Shown piece by piece: positions 11,450 through 22,159 of a stretch of 64,000 nucleotides of DNA. A model generated the notes under the pieces. The model ran no database searches, had not been told where the DNA came from, and was given only the letters and a program-made list of their open reading frames with translations. The stretch lies in NCBI GenBank assembly GCA_037951165.1, contig JBBDHG010000028.1, forward strand, positions 7,497,001 through 7,561,000. The letters run 5' to 3'. The stretch is from Lophius americanus (taxonomy: Eukaryota; Chordata; Actinopteri; Lophiiformes; Lophiidae). The translations under genes were made by a program, and so were the position numbers. Each line of letters begins with the position of its first letter. The stretch's first letter is position 1.

Positions 11450-12060
11450 AGGCCTAGATGATTCTCTCATTATACGATGATGCTCAAAAATAAACAAACA
11501 TCCAAAGCGTAGAGGATAACTTTAACAGCTCCATTTATAACCTTTTTCAAAACTTAAAAGGCAGAGTTAAACAGTTTATAGGCAAAAGGGTACAATAACA
11601 AACAGATGTTTCAGCGGGCCAGGTGAATGGACAATAAATTTCCCCAAAATGAGTTGGATCCCCCAAACATGTTACAAGCGAACTGCAGGAGAAGAAATAA
11701 GCAGGACTAGTGAACGAGAGCACAGGTGAGACACATTAACAGCTAAAATGCAAAAACTAGCGAGTCATCGAGTGCCACGAGAGTAAAAGAACAATCTGAT
11801 GAGGAATGGTTCGGAAAGAGGAGTTTTCTAAGCAGCAGTTTTAAAACAGATTGATCCAAGGTGTGCTGATTGTATTGCAGGCAGATTCAGGTAGGTGGAG
11901 AGCGACCGGATGGCCATCCTGGAAATTCCCTTAGACAAGGACAAACAGAAAATAACTATGGGAAAAGGGAAAAACACAAGAGAGGAGGTGGGAGGCGATA
12001 AACATAAAGGAATTACCATCATTGGCTCGACTTCTGACACCGGAAGCAAATTAAACTGAT
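11450..12060. other. Anonymous; possible degraded dispersed repeat
   Basis: On the minus strand 11545-11820 contains GTGTCTCACCTGTGCTCTCG and CAGTTCGCTTGTAACATG. These resemble the LTR-like repeat seen at 34028, but too weakly to assign. No coding motif. Confidence 0.3.
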
Positions 12061-12380
12061 TTAAGCACCCTGACCGGCCGTATAGCGGCCTGTGATTTAG
12101 TCATCATCATATGCATAACGGTTGAGCTGCTGCAGCACTCCTCTCCACTGACAAACATTTAAATGATTGCAATTATGTCGTCTCTTAAGGTTTCCAATCA
12201 GAGCAGTCACCGGTGAGACATCAGCCTTTTGTCACTCTCTGTGTTTATTTATGAAATCAATAGCTGCTGTTATTCCAGCGCTGCAAACGAGGGAGAGGTG
12301 AGCCTGATAGCAGAGAGGGATATTCATTACAGCTTTAATATCTCCATTATTCACATGAATAATTCAGCGATTGCTTTCAA
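12060..12380. promoter_or_regulatory. Candidate conserved non-coding element
   Basis: Non-repetitive block with balanced composition in otherwise AT-rich decayed DNA. It is rich in homeodomain-like ATTA/TAAT and POU-like words (CATATGCATAAC, ATTTAAATGATTGCAATTAT, TTTATTTATGAAATCAAT, TTCATTACAGCTTTAATATC). It has no open frame and no transposon motif. Assignment rests only on sequence texture; no binding data or alignment were available. Confidence 0.25.
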
Positions 12381-12384
12381 AATT

Positions 12385-14025
12385 TAAAGGTTCACTGTAA
12401 AAAATATTACTTGATTTTTTGTTTAAGTATACAAAGCATTATTGGGGCCAAACATATGAAAAAAGGTTAATGTGTTTTTTTTAAATTTCATTTCGAGAAA
12501 AGTCTGCTATTACTTAGGGGTCGTTGTTCTGTAGGCCTCCATCCACAAAACGTAGCAACTAAAACCATCAATACAGACATTAATCGCAAATCTGTATGGC
12601 TTGAACTTGTCATACTAATCCATATTCAGACTTTATATCTCAAAATGCAGAATAAAAAAAATCTTCCTCCTCTGATTTGGTTTGATTTTATTCGCGACAT
12701 TTTGACTTTATTCTCGACATTTCGTATATAACTAGAAATAAATACAAATTTAGACAATGTATTCCTGTAAAACAGTTTGTTAGTAAATTATATTTACAGT
12801 GTTGACTATGTTTGAATCTAATTGTGTTACGTGACAAATGATAATTAATCCATTCATGAATGATTATCATCAGAACTATTTCCTTTTTATGAAAAGTGAT
12901 GTGAATTTTCTCTGTAGATTTTCACAATTTTGAATGATTCATCATGACATCCTCATTTCATGCATTCATTACTAGAACGTCAATTCACATTTTTTTCCCA
13001 TGGAGTGTTAGTATTCTCCTTGAAGCACGTTGAATATGTATCCTCACATCTAATTAAAATGTTCAAAATCGCTGTTCACTATTATTTTTAAGAGGTCTGG
13101 GACGGATTATTTTCTCTTTTGATAATTACATTTTATTAACTTTTTTTTTTGCGTTTCTCAGAACAACAACACAATTCCACGATAATGTTGGCATATTAGC
13201 ATTAATAACATCCATAGTTCCGCTGACTGGCCTAGAGGTGCATGTCAGAAGGGAGCTGTCGTTTCTTATCATTTCCTCTGGTATAGTTTACGAAACAATG
13301 TGATACACATGTCATGTCCACAGGCTCAGAACATATGGCTGTGGTTACGCTCTGCCTCATGAAATTTCCACAATGATGAATATGCTTGACTCAGTTTAGA
13401 ATTAATAAAATAGAATAAAACAATATTTTTACCACCAGTAAGCAGAAGAAGTCATGGATCTTTGGGAGATTGCATGAGATGTACTTCTTTTTTGCATAGC
13501 CTAATTCCTGGAAGTTAAGGGTGATATTTTTCAGAGGTGGAGATCAACATGCTCCATATCTACTTCAAACAAACACAGTCTTGCATGCACACAAAAAGTA
13601 CTTCTTCAATAATGCATATCCATTTGTGTGCAGTAAAGCCAGGTGAGATGTGGGACTGGAGCTCAAAGTGGTTTATGGCGCTGAGGGCATCAGTGTGTTT
13701 CTACAAAGCAGGAAAGACATTCTTCACCTTAAAGGAGTCCACTCTTTCATTCTATCTTTTTTCTCTACCTTATTTATTTTTACCCTTGAGGGGAACGAAA
13801 ACAAATAAAGTGCTCTTTCGCAGCACACAGTTGGAAATGGGTGACCCAATCCTCAGGTATGGATCAAATGGTTGCTCTCTGTTTTAGTGTTGAGTGTAGC
13901 AGGTGTTGCAGACAGGTGTAATCCAGTCTAGACTAATGATCACGAAGACCACAATAACTAAACTAAATTTTTTTTAACCCTGTGTTGTGCAATGATGAAT
14001 AAATGAACCTTGATAGGAAACTACG
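12385..14025. other. No recognisable gene
   Basis: Starts with TTCACTGTAAAAAATATT, a motif often seen at ends of fish hAT-like MITEs. At 12676-12725 a GACTTTATTCTCGACATTTC-type motif is repeated twice. The 116-aa plus frame at 13537-13887 shows no domain. Confidence 0.4.
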
Positions 14026-14029
14026 CTGG

Positions 14030-14930
14030 CCAGAAGTTAATTACAAATATACATAATCAGACATTTAAATAACAAAAATTTCCCAATGACAAGATGTGAA
14101 ACACTTTTATCAATCAAAACGAATTGATATTTTTGAAGAAAAAAAATTACCAAAAAAAAAAAACTTTTCAAAACAAGATAACAGAATTGAAAAACAATTT
14201 GAAAAAATTTAACAATTTTAGGCAAAACAAATTAATATTTTAGACAAATGTTTTTCAAATGCCCAACAAGGCAACAATTAAAGATGAGTTGCAGCAAGAG
14301 AAGCATTCACACTCCTGCTCTAAACCACACTAGAATGAGCCAATTAACCCAGCATCAAACTAAAACTGCTGCACCTGACTAACCATCAGAGGGCGCCACT
14401 ATACGCAACCGCTGGATTTCTAAAATATGAACTCAATCGAAAGGCAAAACAAAAGTAAATAATTTTATTAAATAAACATTATGAAATATGAAATACTTTA
14501 CTAAGACAAAAAGTCTGACAATTTGAAAAAACAAATTTACAAAATTTTTACAACAGGCAAAACAACTAAAGGATTGTAAATTTAATTTACAAACTTTTAA
14601 ACAAATTTACAAGACATGAGACACCTTTCCAAATTTTTTAATATGTTCTGCTTTTTAACAACATTTAAAAAGCAGTAACTTTTGTAACACAAAAGGTCCG
14701 ATTGTAACACAAAGGTTACAAAAGTAGCTACTTTACAAAATTTGAAATAGGCAAAACAGGTTCCAAGATATGAAACACTTTCACATATGGAAAAGATATT
14801 TATATTTTGTAAAAGAAAAAATACAAAAGGAAAAAAAAAAATTCAAAAAATGAAACGATTTTAACAGACGCAAAAAAATTAATAGAATAATGAAATTATA
14901 AACATATAACAGATTTACAATTTGTTACAC
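14030..14930. repeat. A-rich degenerate repeat block
   Basis: Dominated by recurring words: GGCAAAACA (14221, 14553, 14748), GA(T/C)(A/G)TGA(A/G)ACAC(T/C)TT (14095, 14616, 14768) and TTTACAAAA/TTTTGTAAA. This fits an old minisatellite or several nested copies of one AT-rich element. An 11-bp-arm hairpin (CTGCTTTTTAA caacat TTAAAAAGCAG) is at 14648-14675. Confidence 0.5.
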
Positions 14931-14944
14931 TTCCAACAGTCACG

Positions 14945-15298
14945 ATGCAAATGTTAAATCTTCAGACAGGAAGGGTCGGCCCTCTTCATAGGAAGTCATT
15001 GTTGATGTTTTGTGTCAATCAGTCAGATGTGAATTCGGGAAAATTGGAAACTTACTCACTTATTCCTGGATCCTTATTCAATAGCAAACATTATAAAAAC
15101 ACAAAAAATGTCCCTTCTTTCGAAGTGAGTAAACAACAGGCTCTCGATGAAAACATCTTGTTTTCATCGAGAGCCAGCCGTCCTATCATCTTGAGCCGTC
15201 CTAAAGATGACAACATCTTGTTTTCATCGAGACCAGCCGTCCCCTCAGTTGGACCGATTCCTCTGATCTTGATGTGCACTAGGCTATCAGCCGAATGA
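14945..15298 (+). other. 117-codon open frame, probably not a gene
   Basis: An uninterrupted frame from ATG 14945 contains the word ILFSSR twice (DENILFSSR and DDNILFSSR). The repeat comes from a hairpin at 15139-15175 and a partial copy of its right arm at 15206-15232, not from a protein domain. I recognise no family, signal peptide or membrane segment. The frame is best explained as chance in duplicated DNA. Confidence 0.3.
15139..15175. repeat. Perfect hairpin, 17-bp arms
   Basis: GGCTCTCGATGAAAACA, loop TCT, then the exact reverse complement. A second, slightly altered copy of the loop and right arm (ACATCTTGTTTTCATCGAGA) follows at about 15213-15232. It is not followed by a T-run as a bacterial-type terminator would be. 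Confidence 0.95.
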
Positions 15299-15556
15299 GC
15301 AGGGATTGTCTACAAACAACAAAGCTTATGTAAAGGTGGTCTCATTCCGGCCAATGCAGTCCACACAGCAAAGTTTCCTTGTGCAAGATACCTTAATCAA
15401 ATTTGCTCTCCATACACTTAGACTTATAGGAAATAGAACCGTCTGCACTTTTACCAACAACTGGCATTGCATGTAAATTGTGGCTGCAAAATGAGAATAC
15501 AATTTTAACGGCGGTATTATTTTTGTCAAGCATGACTTTTAGAGATTAACAAAGCT

Positions 15557-16025
15557 AGGCCTATGCTGTTGTCCCCAACCAGAAGGCTATATCCCTGAAA
15601 AGCCTCAATCCCCTACATTGTAAAAGCAATCCCCCTGATTTAACTCCTGAAAGTTAAATTATGTACGAAATACACTTTTTTCTTAAAACAGCTCCTTCTA
15701 GTGAGTATAATAGGAACTAGTAGATAAATTATGATATATACAAGATAAATCTCCTCAATTTGATTCATTTATGCCAAATTTGGACTAAATCGGACCAACG
15801 GTTGAGAAATTATGGGCCGAAAACTTCTGGAGAAAGAACTCTCCCTAGTGGTAGAAATACACAACCAATCTTTCCCAAAATCAATCTAGTTCTTTCTCTC
15901 ACTAAGGTCTATGGTCGTATAAAATTTTAAAATGATCCATGAAATAATAATCTGTGATGGACGTTGCGGTGGAGATTTCATACTATCCATGACTTTTAGG
16001 GATATAATGAAATAATATTAAAAGA
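15557..16025 (+). repeat. Family A dispersed repeat, copy 3 (near full length)
   Basis: Best complete copy. Left border CTAGGCCTATGCTGTTGTCC; then ATATCCCTGAAAAG at 15589, which is inverted-complementary to CTTTTAGGGATAT near 15996 at the right end. Between them lie AAGCAATCCCCCTGATTTAA, one internal unit (CTCCTTCTAGTGAGTATAAT to CTTCTGGAGAAAGA), and the right-hand part (ATCCATGAAATAATAATCTG). No coding capacity. Confidence 0.85.
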
Positions 16026-16033
16026 AAAATTCT

Positions 16034-16040
<7 letters not shown>

Positions 16041-16064
<24 letters not shown>
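16041..16064. repeat. (TC)n microsatellite
   Basis: Uninterrupted CT dinucleotide run immediately right of family A copy 3. Confidence 0.95.
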
Positions 16065-16099
16065 GTAGCTCAAACTCTGGTGGTGTCTTCCACCAGCTG

Positions 16100-16600
16100 C
16101 TGTGTCCTTTCAGCCGTCTCATCTTTTCTTACTTGGTTGCTCTTTGCTTGAGCGTATGAAGGTCAGGTGAAGGTAATGCTAGGGATTATGGGAGCTCAAT
16201 GACTGGTCCCTCTGTCTGCCATGAAAGGGTGAAGTTAATGGCTTGGAGAAGAGTGGGAGGTTTCCAATCTCTCTGCCCGCAGGCTGTAAAATCGGATGCC
16301 TTTTATTGCAGATTAACCCTCACAAGCTGTAGCTGGAGGCCTCTCACCTGATGTTCTCGATGGGGACCTTGAGAGGGGGGTCTCTGCTTGGATTTAAAGT
16401 TAATGTGCTCGTGTTAATGAAGCTGGTATGGTCAACTGGCTTGCTTCGCTATGCCATGTCATTGTTAATCACCTTGCTCATCACTGCAGGCCTGATCTGG
16501 GTCATAAGTGGGCATAAAGTGGTGCCCCCCCCACACCCAGATAACTTTGGATATCATGAGCAGTGAAGGGTGGAAGGTTAAAGAGAGCAGAGTGGGCTCG
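16100..16600. promoter_or_regulatory. Candidate conserved non-coding block
   Basis: GC-balanced, non-repetitive sequence between a (TC)n and a (GA)n tract. It includes TGCCTTTTATTGCAGATTAA and CATGTCATTGTTAATCACC. It has a 71-aa frame (16351-16566) but no domain. Could be regulatory or simply unique sequence. Confidence 0.2.
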
Positions 16601-16606
16601 CTCAAC

Positions 16607-16609
<3 letters not shown>

Positions 16610-16642
<33 letters not shown>

Positions 16643-16654
16643 GAGAGAGAGAGA
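16610..16654. repeat. (GA)n microsatellite
   Basis: GA run with one GT interruption at about 16640. Confidence 0.95.
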
Positions 16655-16904
16655 AAAACTTCTCGCCGAGTTCTCTTCCAAACATTATAAAATCTTTGTA
16701 AATTTGTTAATGAAGCCCTATAGCCTGCGAGACTAATTACATGAAGGTCAATTCAACTTATCAAAGGCACAAATGGAATAGGACTGGGGAAAAAGAACAG
16801 CCCCCCTGCCCAAGAAAAATAAGAAGAGGAAGGGACAAGAGCCAGAAGGAGGCAAAAGAGGTTGTGAAACCCTGAAGAAGATCATTGTCCCTTTTTTAAC
16901 ATTG

Positions 16905-17215
16905 CATTTCTGTAAACACTTTTCCTGTTCAGGGCAATTAAATATTAAGTCCAGATAACAGTGTTTTTCATGAAAAAGCTCATCCTAGTGACTACAATTT
17001 GAGTAAAATCTGAACGATTAGAGCAAAATACGATGTATACAAGATAGATATCCTCGATGCATCGAATTGACGTATCGATTCATATGCATCAAATTTGGCC
17101 CAAATCAAATCATGAAATAGATTTTAAGTTATCGCATTAACAATACTCATCTGCGGTTTCGGTGATGATGGTTTCATTGTATCCACGAATTTTCGGGGAT
17201 ATAATTAGCTACAAC
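16905..17215 (+). repeat. Family A dispersed repeat, copy 4
   Basis: Internal unit (AAGCTCATCCTAGTGACTAC, GATGTATACAAGATAGATAT, TTCATATGCATCAAATTTGG) followed by the right end (AAGTTATCGCATTAACAATA, TTTTCGGGGATATAATT). The left terminus is lost and the region after the unit is shortened. Confidence 0.8.
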
Positions 17216-17950
17216 TTGTCCTCAATAGCATCGCATTGATTATCTGACACACTGCATCACTGACTGACTGAAGTCACAATTACATACAAATTAAAAATAA
17301 AGCATTTACGGTGTATTAGGTTTATTCAGTTTTAGAATATTTATTCATTAACTCATTAACTATTAACTATTCTAAGTACACAAAGCCGGTAAAGTAATGC
17401 AGTCATAAGAAAGATAATTTCTTTATTTCTAACTAACTTTCTATCTAACCAATTTGTGAATCATGTTAATTTCAAACCATTTCTAAATATAAACAAGAGG
17501 ACAAACCAAATTCTCAGCTTCTCCACATATTAACTTACAGACCTGATATATTTTTCAGTATCAGTAGTACCAGCAGTATTTGTATTACTGACAGGTTTGC
17601 AAGCTAACTTACATTTATTTGAGCTTACTAGAGCTATGTGTAGTTATCGTTAGCAGATGTTCTTACCTGTAAATGTTGCTTTAAACTGGATGTTGAGTCC
17701 TTGGATATAGACGAAAATTTTACAACTAGAGGGCAGAGCTTGAACTGCTTTGTTATTAGATTTTCTGCTTGAAATACAAAATTTCCATCCAGTCAAATGC
17801 ACGTTTTTCACCAGAGTCTACGAAGGTGCGAGTGGACCATCAAAGTATTAGCTAACGTGAGTTGTGTAGTGGTCTTTGTTGTGTCATGAAGTGTTTTAAT
17901 GTGTGCACTGCGCATGTGTGTGATGCATCATAGTATATCATTCTCTATCT
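17216..17950. other. No recognisable gene
   Basis: AT-rich anonymous DNA with no frame of interest. Confidence 0.5.
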
Positions 17951-17954
17951 TTTT

Positions 17955-18110
17955 TTTATTTATATTTTAATCTTGATAGTAATCCCCAGTTTTACTGAAT
18001 GGAACTGTAATCTGATACCATGTTTTTTTCTGTAACTGTAATGGAATACAGTTATCTTTTATGTATCCTAATCACACAACGCTGTTACATGTATTCCGTT
18101 AGTCCTCGAG
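17955..18110 (+). repeat. Fish dispersed repeat (Thr/Val-like GTAAC-rich type)
   Basis: CTGTAATCTGATACCATG, TCTGTAACTGTAATGGAATA and ACGCTGTTACATGTATTCCG match the common teleost repeat usually reading GTAACTGTAACGGATTACAG and CGCCGTTACATG. Short non-autonomous DNA-transposon relic by resemblance. A weaker relative may lie at 44050-44140. Confidence 0.5.
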
Positions 18111-18194
18111 CATGAGCATGACTTTGACTCTACATTGGGCCGTGTGTGTTCAACGCATTTGGTGTGAACCCACCAGATAATAAGTGGGCACATG

Positions 18195-18735
18195 TGGTTG
18201 TCAAGGAGTATATCCCCTAAAAGCCCATAATCCCCTGCTTTGTACAAGCAATCCCCCTGATTGAACACCTCATATTCAATGTAATTTTCTGTCCAAAAAA
18301 CGTTTTTATAAAAATAAAAAGTTCCTCCTAATATAATATAAACAAGACAGGGTTCCACGGGTAGATTCATATTCATAAATTGGACAAAATGGTAAGGAAG
18401 TTATGGCCAGAAAAAGAGTTCCCCTAGTGAAAGAAATATGAACTATTAGAATAAAAACCAAAAATATACAAGCTAAATCTCCTCAAGTCTATTCATATGC
18501 ACCAAATCAGACAGCCAAAAACTTTTGGAGAAAAAGCTCCCCCTAGAGTCCGAAATATACAATTGACCTTTCCCAAAATGAATAAACTTCTTCCTCGCAT
18601 TAACATCTATACGGGTATTTGAAAGTGATCCATGAAATTTTTTTTTTTTTTATTGCGTTACCATGAAGGATCTTTGGCAGGAGACGCAACAGCATCAAAC
18701 AACGATTCCATAATATCTCAGACTTTTCAAAGATA
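18195..18735 (+). repeat. Family A dispersed repeat, copy 5 (two units)
   Basis: Left part GTATATCCCCTAAAAGCCC, then TTGTACAAGCAATCCCCCTG. Unit starts are at 18320, 18417 and 18534 (AGCTCCCCCTAG), so two internal units are present, the first one shortened. The right end, ACTTTTCAAAGATATAATAA, has a decayed inverted terminal motif. Confidence 0.85.
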
Positions 18736-18769
18736 TAATAATATATGCTGTCTCTTCCCAGCTCCTCTG

Positions 18770-19060
18770 ATCTACATTTCGAAGTATCTTTGAGCAAGTT
18801 ACTGAACCCCAATTTGCCCTCCATGGCGCTTTAAAGGGAATTCCCAAAGCTCCTAAGGGAGGAGTTAAGTATGGAGAAACAGTATACCCTCTCAATGGCT
18901 ATTCCATCCATGTGTGAATCATGGCATGAATGGTTACACCTCCTGATGAGCTGTCATTACTGTATGAATGTTTCTGTGAATGGCTGAATACTGTTTTGTG
19001 TTGTAAAACTCTTTTGAGCAGACTGGAAAAGTTTTATAGAAGTACAGTCAATTTGCAAAC
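18770..19060 (+). repeat. Dispersed repeat with LINE-like tail
   Basis: Words such as TGAGCAAGTTACTGAACCCC, TCCATGTGTGAATCATGGC, GTAAAACTCTTTTGAGCAG and TACAGTCAATTTGC match a common teleost repeat (AAGACACTGAACCCC...GTGTGTGAATG...AAGCGCTTTGAG...AGTGCAGTCCATTTACC). Probably the 3' part of a non-LTR element or a SINE using such a tail. Confidence 0.55.
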
Positions 19061-19184
19061 ATCTTGTTCTTCCTGTTCCATTCTCCTCTCTGTATCCATC
19101 CATCACACACCTGTTCTCCACATTCCTCTTACTCAACCACAGTCCGTCTCCAAACAGGTCAGTAACCTATCCTGAGTGCTGAAA

Positions 19185-20030
19185 TAATAATCTGTGATTA
19201 ATAATCTATGTATTAAGAGGGCTGCTCTAGGTTGTTGCATTAGAAAACAGAAGATACATGTCATAAATAGAATAAAAAAAGGAAAATAACCATGAAAATC
19301 AACAGCTAATAAAATACAACGCTATAATTACTGCACTGCAAATACTGTTCAGTGGAGGTAGTTTATTTAGTCTCGTCTTGAGCCTATTGTACTTGAAATG
19401 CTTATTGCACTCGAAAAACATTATTGCACATAGAATCAAGAAACCAGTGTTCAAACAGTTGCAGAAAAGGGGATTATTGCACTAGTAGCGACCAATATTG
19501 CACACAGGCTATTTGTTGGTGTTTAAATCTTATGACCCATGGAAAAATAAACTGTTTTTGAGTCTGGAAATGTGGGTTTTGATGAACCTTAAACACCGGC
19601 CACAGGTCAAACAGGTGGTGGGCATGGTGGGTAGAGTCTTTGAAAATGGATTTGGCTCTTGTGAGGCAACGGGAGCTGGATGTGTCTTCCAGGGAGGGCA
19701 TCTACAGCTCTGCAGACTCTCTTCTTCTTCAGTGTGGCAGCTGAGCATCCAGCTTACCACACTATGATGCTGTAAGCCAGAATGATTTTGATGCAGGAGT
19801 GATAGAATGCCACAAGCAGCTCATGTTCCAGATTGCTCCTTCTGTATACAATGGAGTCGCTGGTGAGTCTTCTTTGAAACTGCCAAAGTGTTAATCGACA
19901 AAGAGAGCTACAAAGTCCCCTATGTTACCCATAAATTTAAAGGACGGAACTCTTTCCGCACAGTCCCCATTGATTAACAGTGGGGTGTGGTTCATACTGT
20001 GTTTCCCTGAGGTCAATGTTGACTTACTTT
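19185..20030 (-). mobile_element. Rex1-like LINE, RT C-terminus and 3' UTR
   Basis: Minus-strand reading. Near 19900 LCRLTLWQFQRRLTSDSIVY, then LEHELLVAFYHSCIKIILAY (family LLRTFYDSVVASAIFYGV), RCPPWKTHPAPVASQEPNPF at 19690, and LTCGRCLRFIKTHISRLKNS at 19570-19630 (family RTKTNRFKNSFFP). The 3' UTR at 19320-19500 has repeated TATTGCAC words, as is usual for Rex1. Catalytic RT motifs lie outside the surviving part. Stops and frameshifts; 5'-truncated. Confidence 0.7.
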
Positions 20031-20034
20031 TTTT

Positions 20035-20310
20035 TTTAATGTGTGATTTGCTGAACTTTAGAGTAAGGAGCAGAATTAGTGGTAAAAATACTTATTAACA
20101 GCAGTTCTAGTGCTGAAACTAGTTTTAAGAAGTCGTAAAAAGTAGTAAGCAGTAGTACGAGTATCATCAGTCTGAGCAATGCAGCAGTGTGTGGACTCCA
20201 TCTGTGCCAACCTCACCTCTCATGACTGCTGGGCTCAATTTCATCCAGAGTATTGAGACTGACAGAGGTGTAAAGGACTTGGCAGACCCCTCAATGGCTT
20301 TAACAGAAAT
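20035..20310. other. No recognisable gene
   Basis: Anonymous sequence up to a GT tract. Confidence 0.4.
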
Positions 20311-20312
20311 GA

Positions 20313-20313
<1 letters not shown>

Positions 20314-20349
<36 letters not shown>

Positions 20350-20354
20350 TGTGT
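20314..20354. repeat. (GT)n microsatellite
   Basis: About 20 GT dinucleotides with a GCGC interruption near the end. Confidence 0.95.
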
Positions 20355-20805
20355 AAGTAAAGGCCAAAAGAATGTGTGGGTCACAGACAGATGGATTACA
20401 TACTGTGCAATTTACTAATTGTGCCCAATGATGTCAGTCGCTTTCTGAGGTTCATGCTGATTCTTGATAAATTATCTGGATGCAACAATTAAATAGTAAA
20501 AGATATTTCCAGAATTCTACATAAGTTTTATCTATGGCTGCTAAATTGCTTTTGAATAAAATAGTGTAAAAAAAATACTTTGAAATGTCCTGAATCTAAA
20601 TAGACTAAATAGAAAAACATCATCATCATAAACAACCAAGCAAGATAAACGCTTCAGACATTGAAAGAAAGAAAGTCAAACGGAATACTGTAATGGATCT
20701 GGTGTATTTATTCATTACCTGCAAGCACCTGTCCCCTCAAGTAGGTTTCATATCAAACTATCATACAATGAAGATGGTTTCTGTTCCATCAGATATTAAT
20801 TCAAT
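20355..20805. other. No recognisable gene
   Basis: AT-rich anonymous sequence. Confidence 0.45.
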
Positions 20806-20809
20806 CAAT

Positions 20810-21060
20810 CAATCTTTATTTATATAGCGCTAATCACAACAACAGTTTTCACGGTGCTTTCCAGAAAGAGCGGGTCTAGACCAAACCTTTTATATAATTA
20901 TCTACAGAGACCCAACAAATTCCTCTGTCAGCAAGCACTTGGCGACAGTGGCGAGGAAGAACTGCCTTTTAACGGGTATAAACCTCGAGCAGATCCCGCG
21001 GCGGCAGCAGGGATCCCAGGTTGATGATAACATTAATAGTAATGTAAAATTTAGCAATAG
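20810..21060 (-). mobile_element. LINE 3' tail (same family as 30730-31745)
   Basis: Begins with the reversed tail ATTCAATCAATCAATC and then TTTATTTATATAGCGC, GGTCTAGACCAAACCTTTTA, GCAAGCACTTGGCGACAGTG and ACCTCGAGCAGATCCCG. These are the complement of the 3' UTR of the element at 30730-31745 (there GGTCTAGACCTGCTCATTCT and GGCCCTATATAAATAAAG). Only the 3' UTR survives. Confidence 0.75.
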
Positions 21061-21079
21061 TTTATGGGGAAATACAATA

Positions 21080-21108
21080 CAATAATAATAATAATAATAA
21101 TAATAATA
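21080..21108. repeat. (AAT)n microsatellite
   Basis: Nine to ten AAT units between two LINE tails; probably grew from the tail of one of them. Confidence 0.9.
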
Positions 21109-21129
21109 GTAATCATCATCATGAGCATA

Positions 21130-21330
21130 AATCCAATTTCAATTTATTTATTTATAACAAAACCAACGTTATCTCAAGTCACCTTGCAAAAAGAGCAGGT
21201 CAAGCCTATAATCTTTATTCTAGATAGACCCAACAATTCCCTCAGGATCAAGAACATGGAAGCAGTGGATAGGAAAAACCAAAAAAAGGCTTTTAACAGT
21301 CCTCTTTCATGGAGGTAGCTATGTTACACT
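21130..21330 (-). mobile_element. Second LINE 3' tail of the same family
   Basis: AATTTCAATTTATTTATTTA, AACGTTATCTCAAGTCACCT, GAGCAGGTCAAGCC, AGACCCAACAATTCCCTCAG: a more diverged copy of the same 3' UTR in the same orientation as its neighbour at 20810. Confidence 0.65.
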
Positions 21331-21334
21331 GATT

Positions 21335-21725
21335 GAAAAAATTTACTTTGTTTGGGTTGAAATGAAACAATCAGGTCATTCAGCTCAGTAGGCAAAGGAC
21401 AGCCGATGGGGAGTACTCGTTCTTCTACTCATCGCATTCCTTCTGCGACAGTGTCACACACGTCTCCTGGTTGGCTTGAAAGGGTAGGTGGAATGCGGCT
21501 TCACAGTGCTCCATCCCTATCTGGACCTCACCACTTCCAAGGGCCAGTGGCCGAGTATTCACAGAACCATCTCTTATCTCCTTGGGGGTGATTACTCAAC
21601 TGTGTGGCCTTCACCTAACCAGACTGCACGGACCTCACCAGTTTACTGCTCATCGGTTTCAGAAGTCAGGTCTCCTGTATTTGAAGGAGACCTGATAGGA
21701 GAAATTCTGTAATTTGAAGCTAGAC
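21335..21725. other. Anonymous block with a hairpin
   Basis: No coding family recognised despite two overlapping plus frames (61 and 74 aa). A perfect 11-bp-arm hairpin (TCAGGTCTCCT gtatttga AGGAGACCTGA) lies at 21666-21695. Confidence 0.45.
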
Positions 21726-21729
21726 CTGT

Positions 21730-22155
21730 GCTGTCATCCTTGACAAGCTATCCCCCGGATTGAACTCTTCAAATTAAATGTGAATTTAATGTCACATTAT
21801 TTTTCATTTTTTGAGAGCACTCCCTATGGGGTAAAATATGAAGTATTAGAGTAAAATATATATATACAAGATAGAAATCTTTGAGTCGATTCATATGCAA
21901 AAAAATTGGCCTAAATCTGATCAACGCTTGTGAAAGTTTGACCCTGAAAACTTTCGGCGATAACGTTCCCCCTAGTTTCAGTAACATACATCAACAATCA
22001 AGTTCTTTCTCACACTACGATCTACTGGGGAATAAAATTTAAAGATGATCCATGAAATTGTATTTAGTTATCACACTAACACCAAAGATCTGTGGCGGAC
22101 GTGGCAATGATGATTCCATAATATCCTCGACTTTTTGGGGATATCATAATAAGTA
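21730..22155 (+). repeat. Family A dispersed repeat, copy 6
   Basis: GCTATCCCCCGGATTGAACT at the left, internal unit (AGCACTCCCTATGGGGTAAA, ATATATACAAGATAGAAATC, GATTCATATGCAAAAAAATT), right part (GATCCATGAAATTGTA, AAAGATCTGTGGCGGACGTG) and right end GACTTTTTGGGGATATC. About one internal unit. Confidence 0.85.
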
Positions 22156-22159
22156 TGAT

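Noticed and set aside
15139..15175. Hairpin as a rho-independent terminator
   Set aside because: Eukaryotic context and no T-run after the stem.
20810..21330. Possible CRISPR-like or tandem array because two similar blocks occur side by side
   Set aside because: They are two diverged copies of a LINE 3' tail in the same orientation; there are no short regular repeats and spacers.
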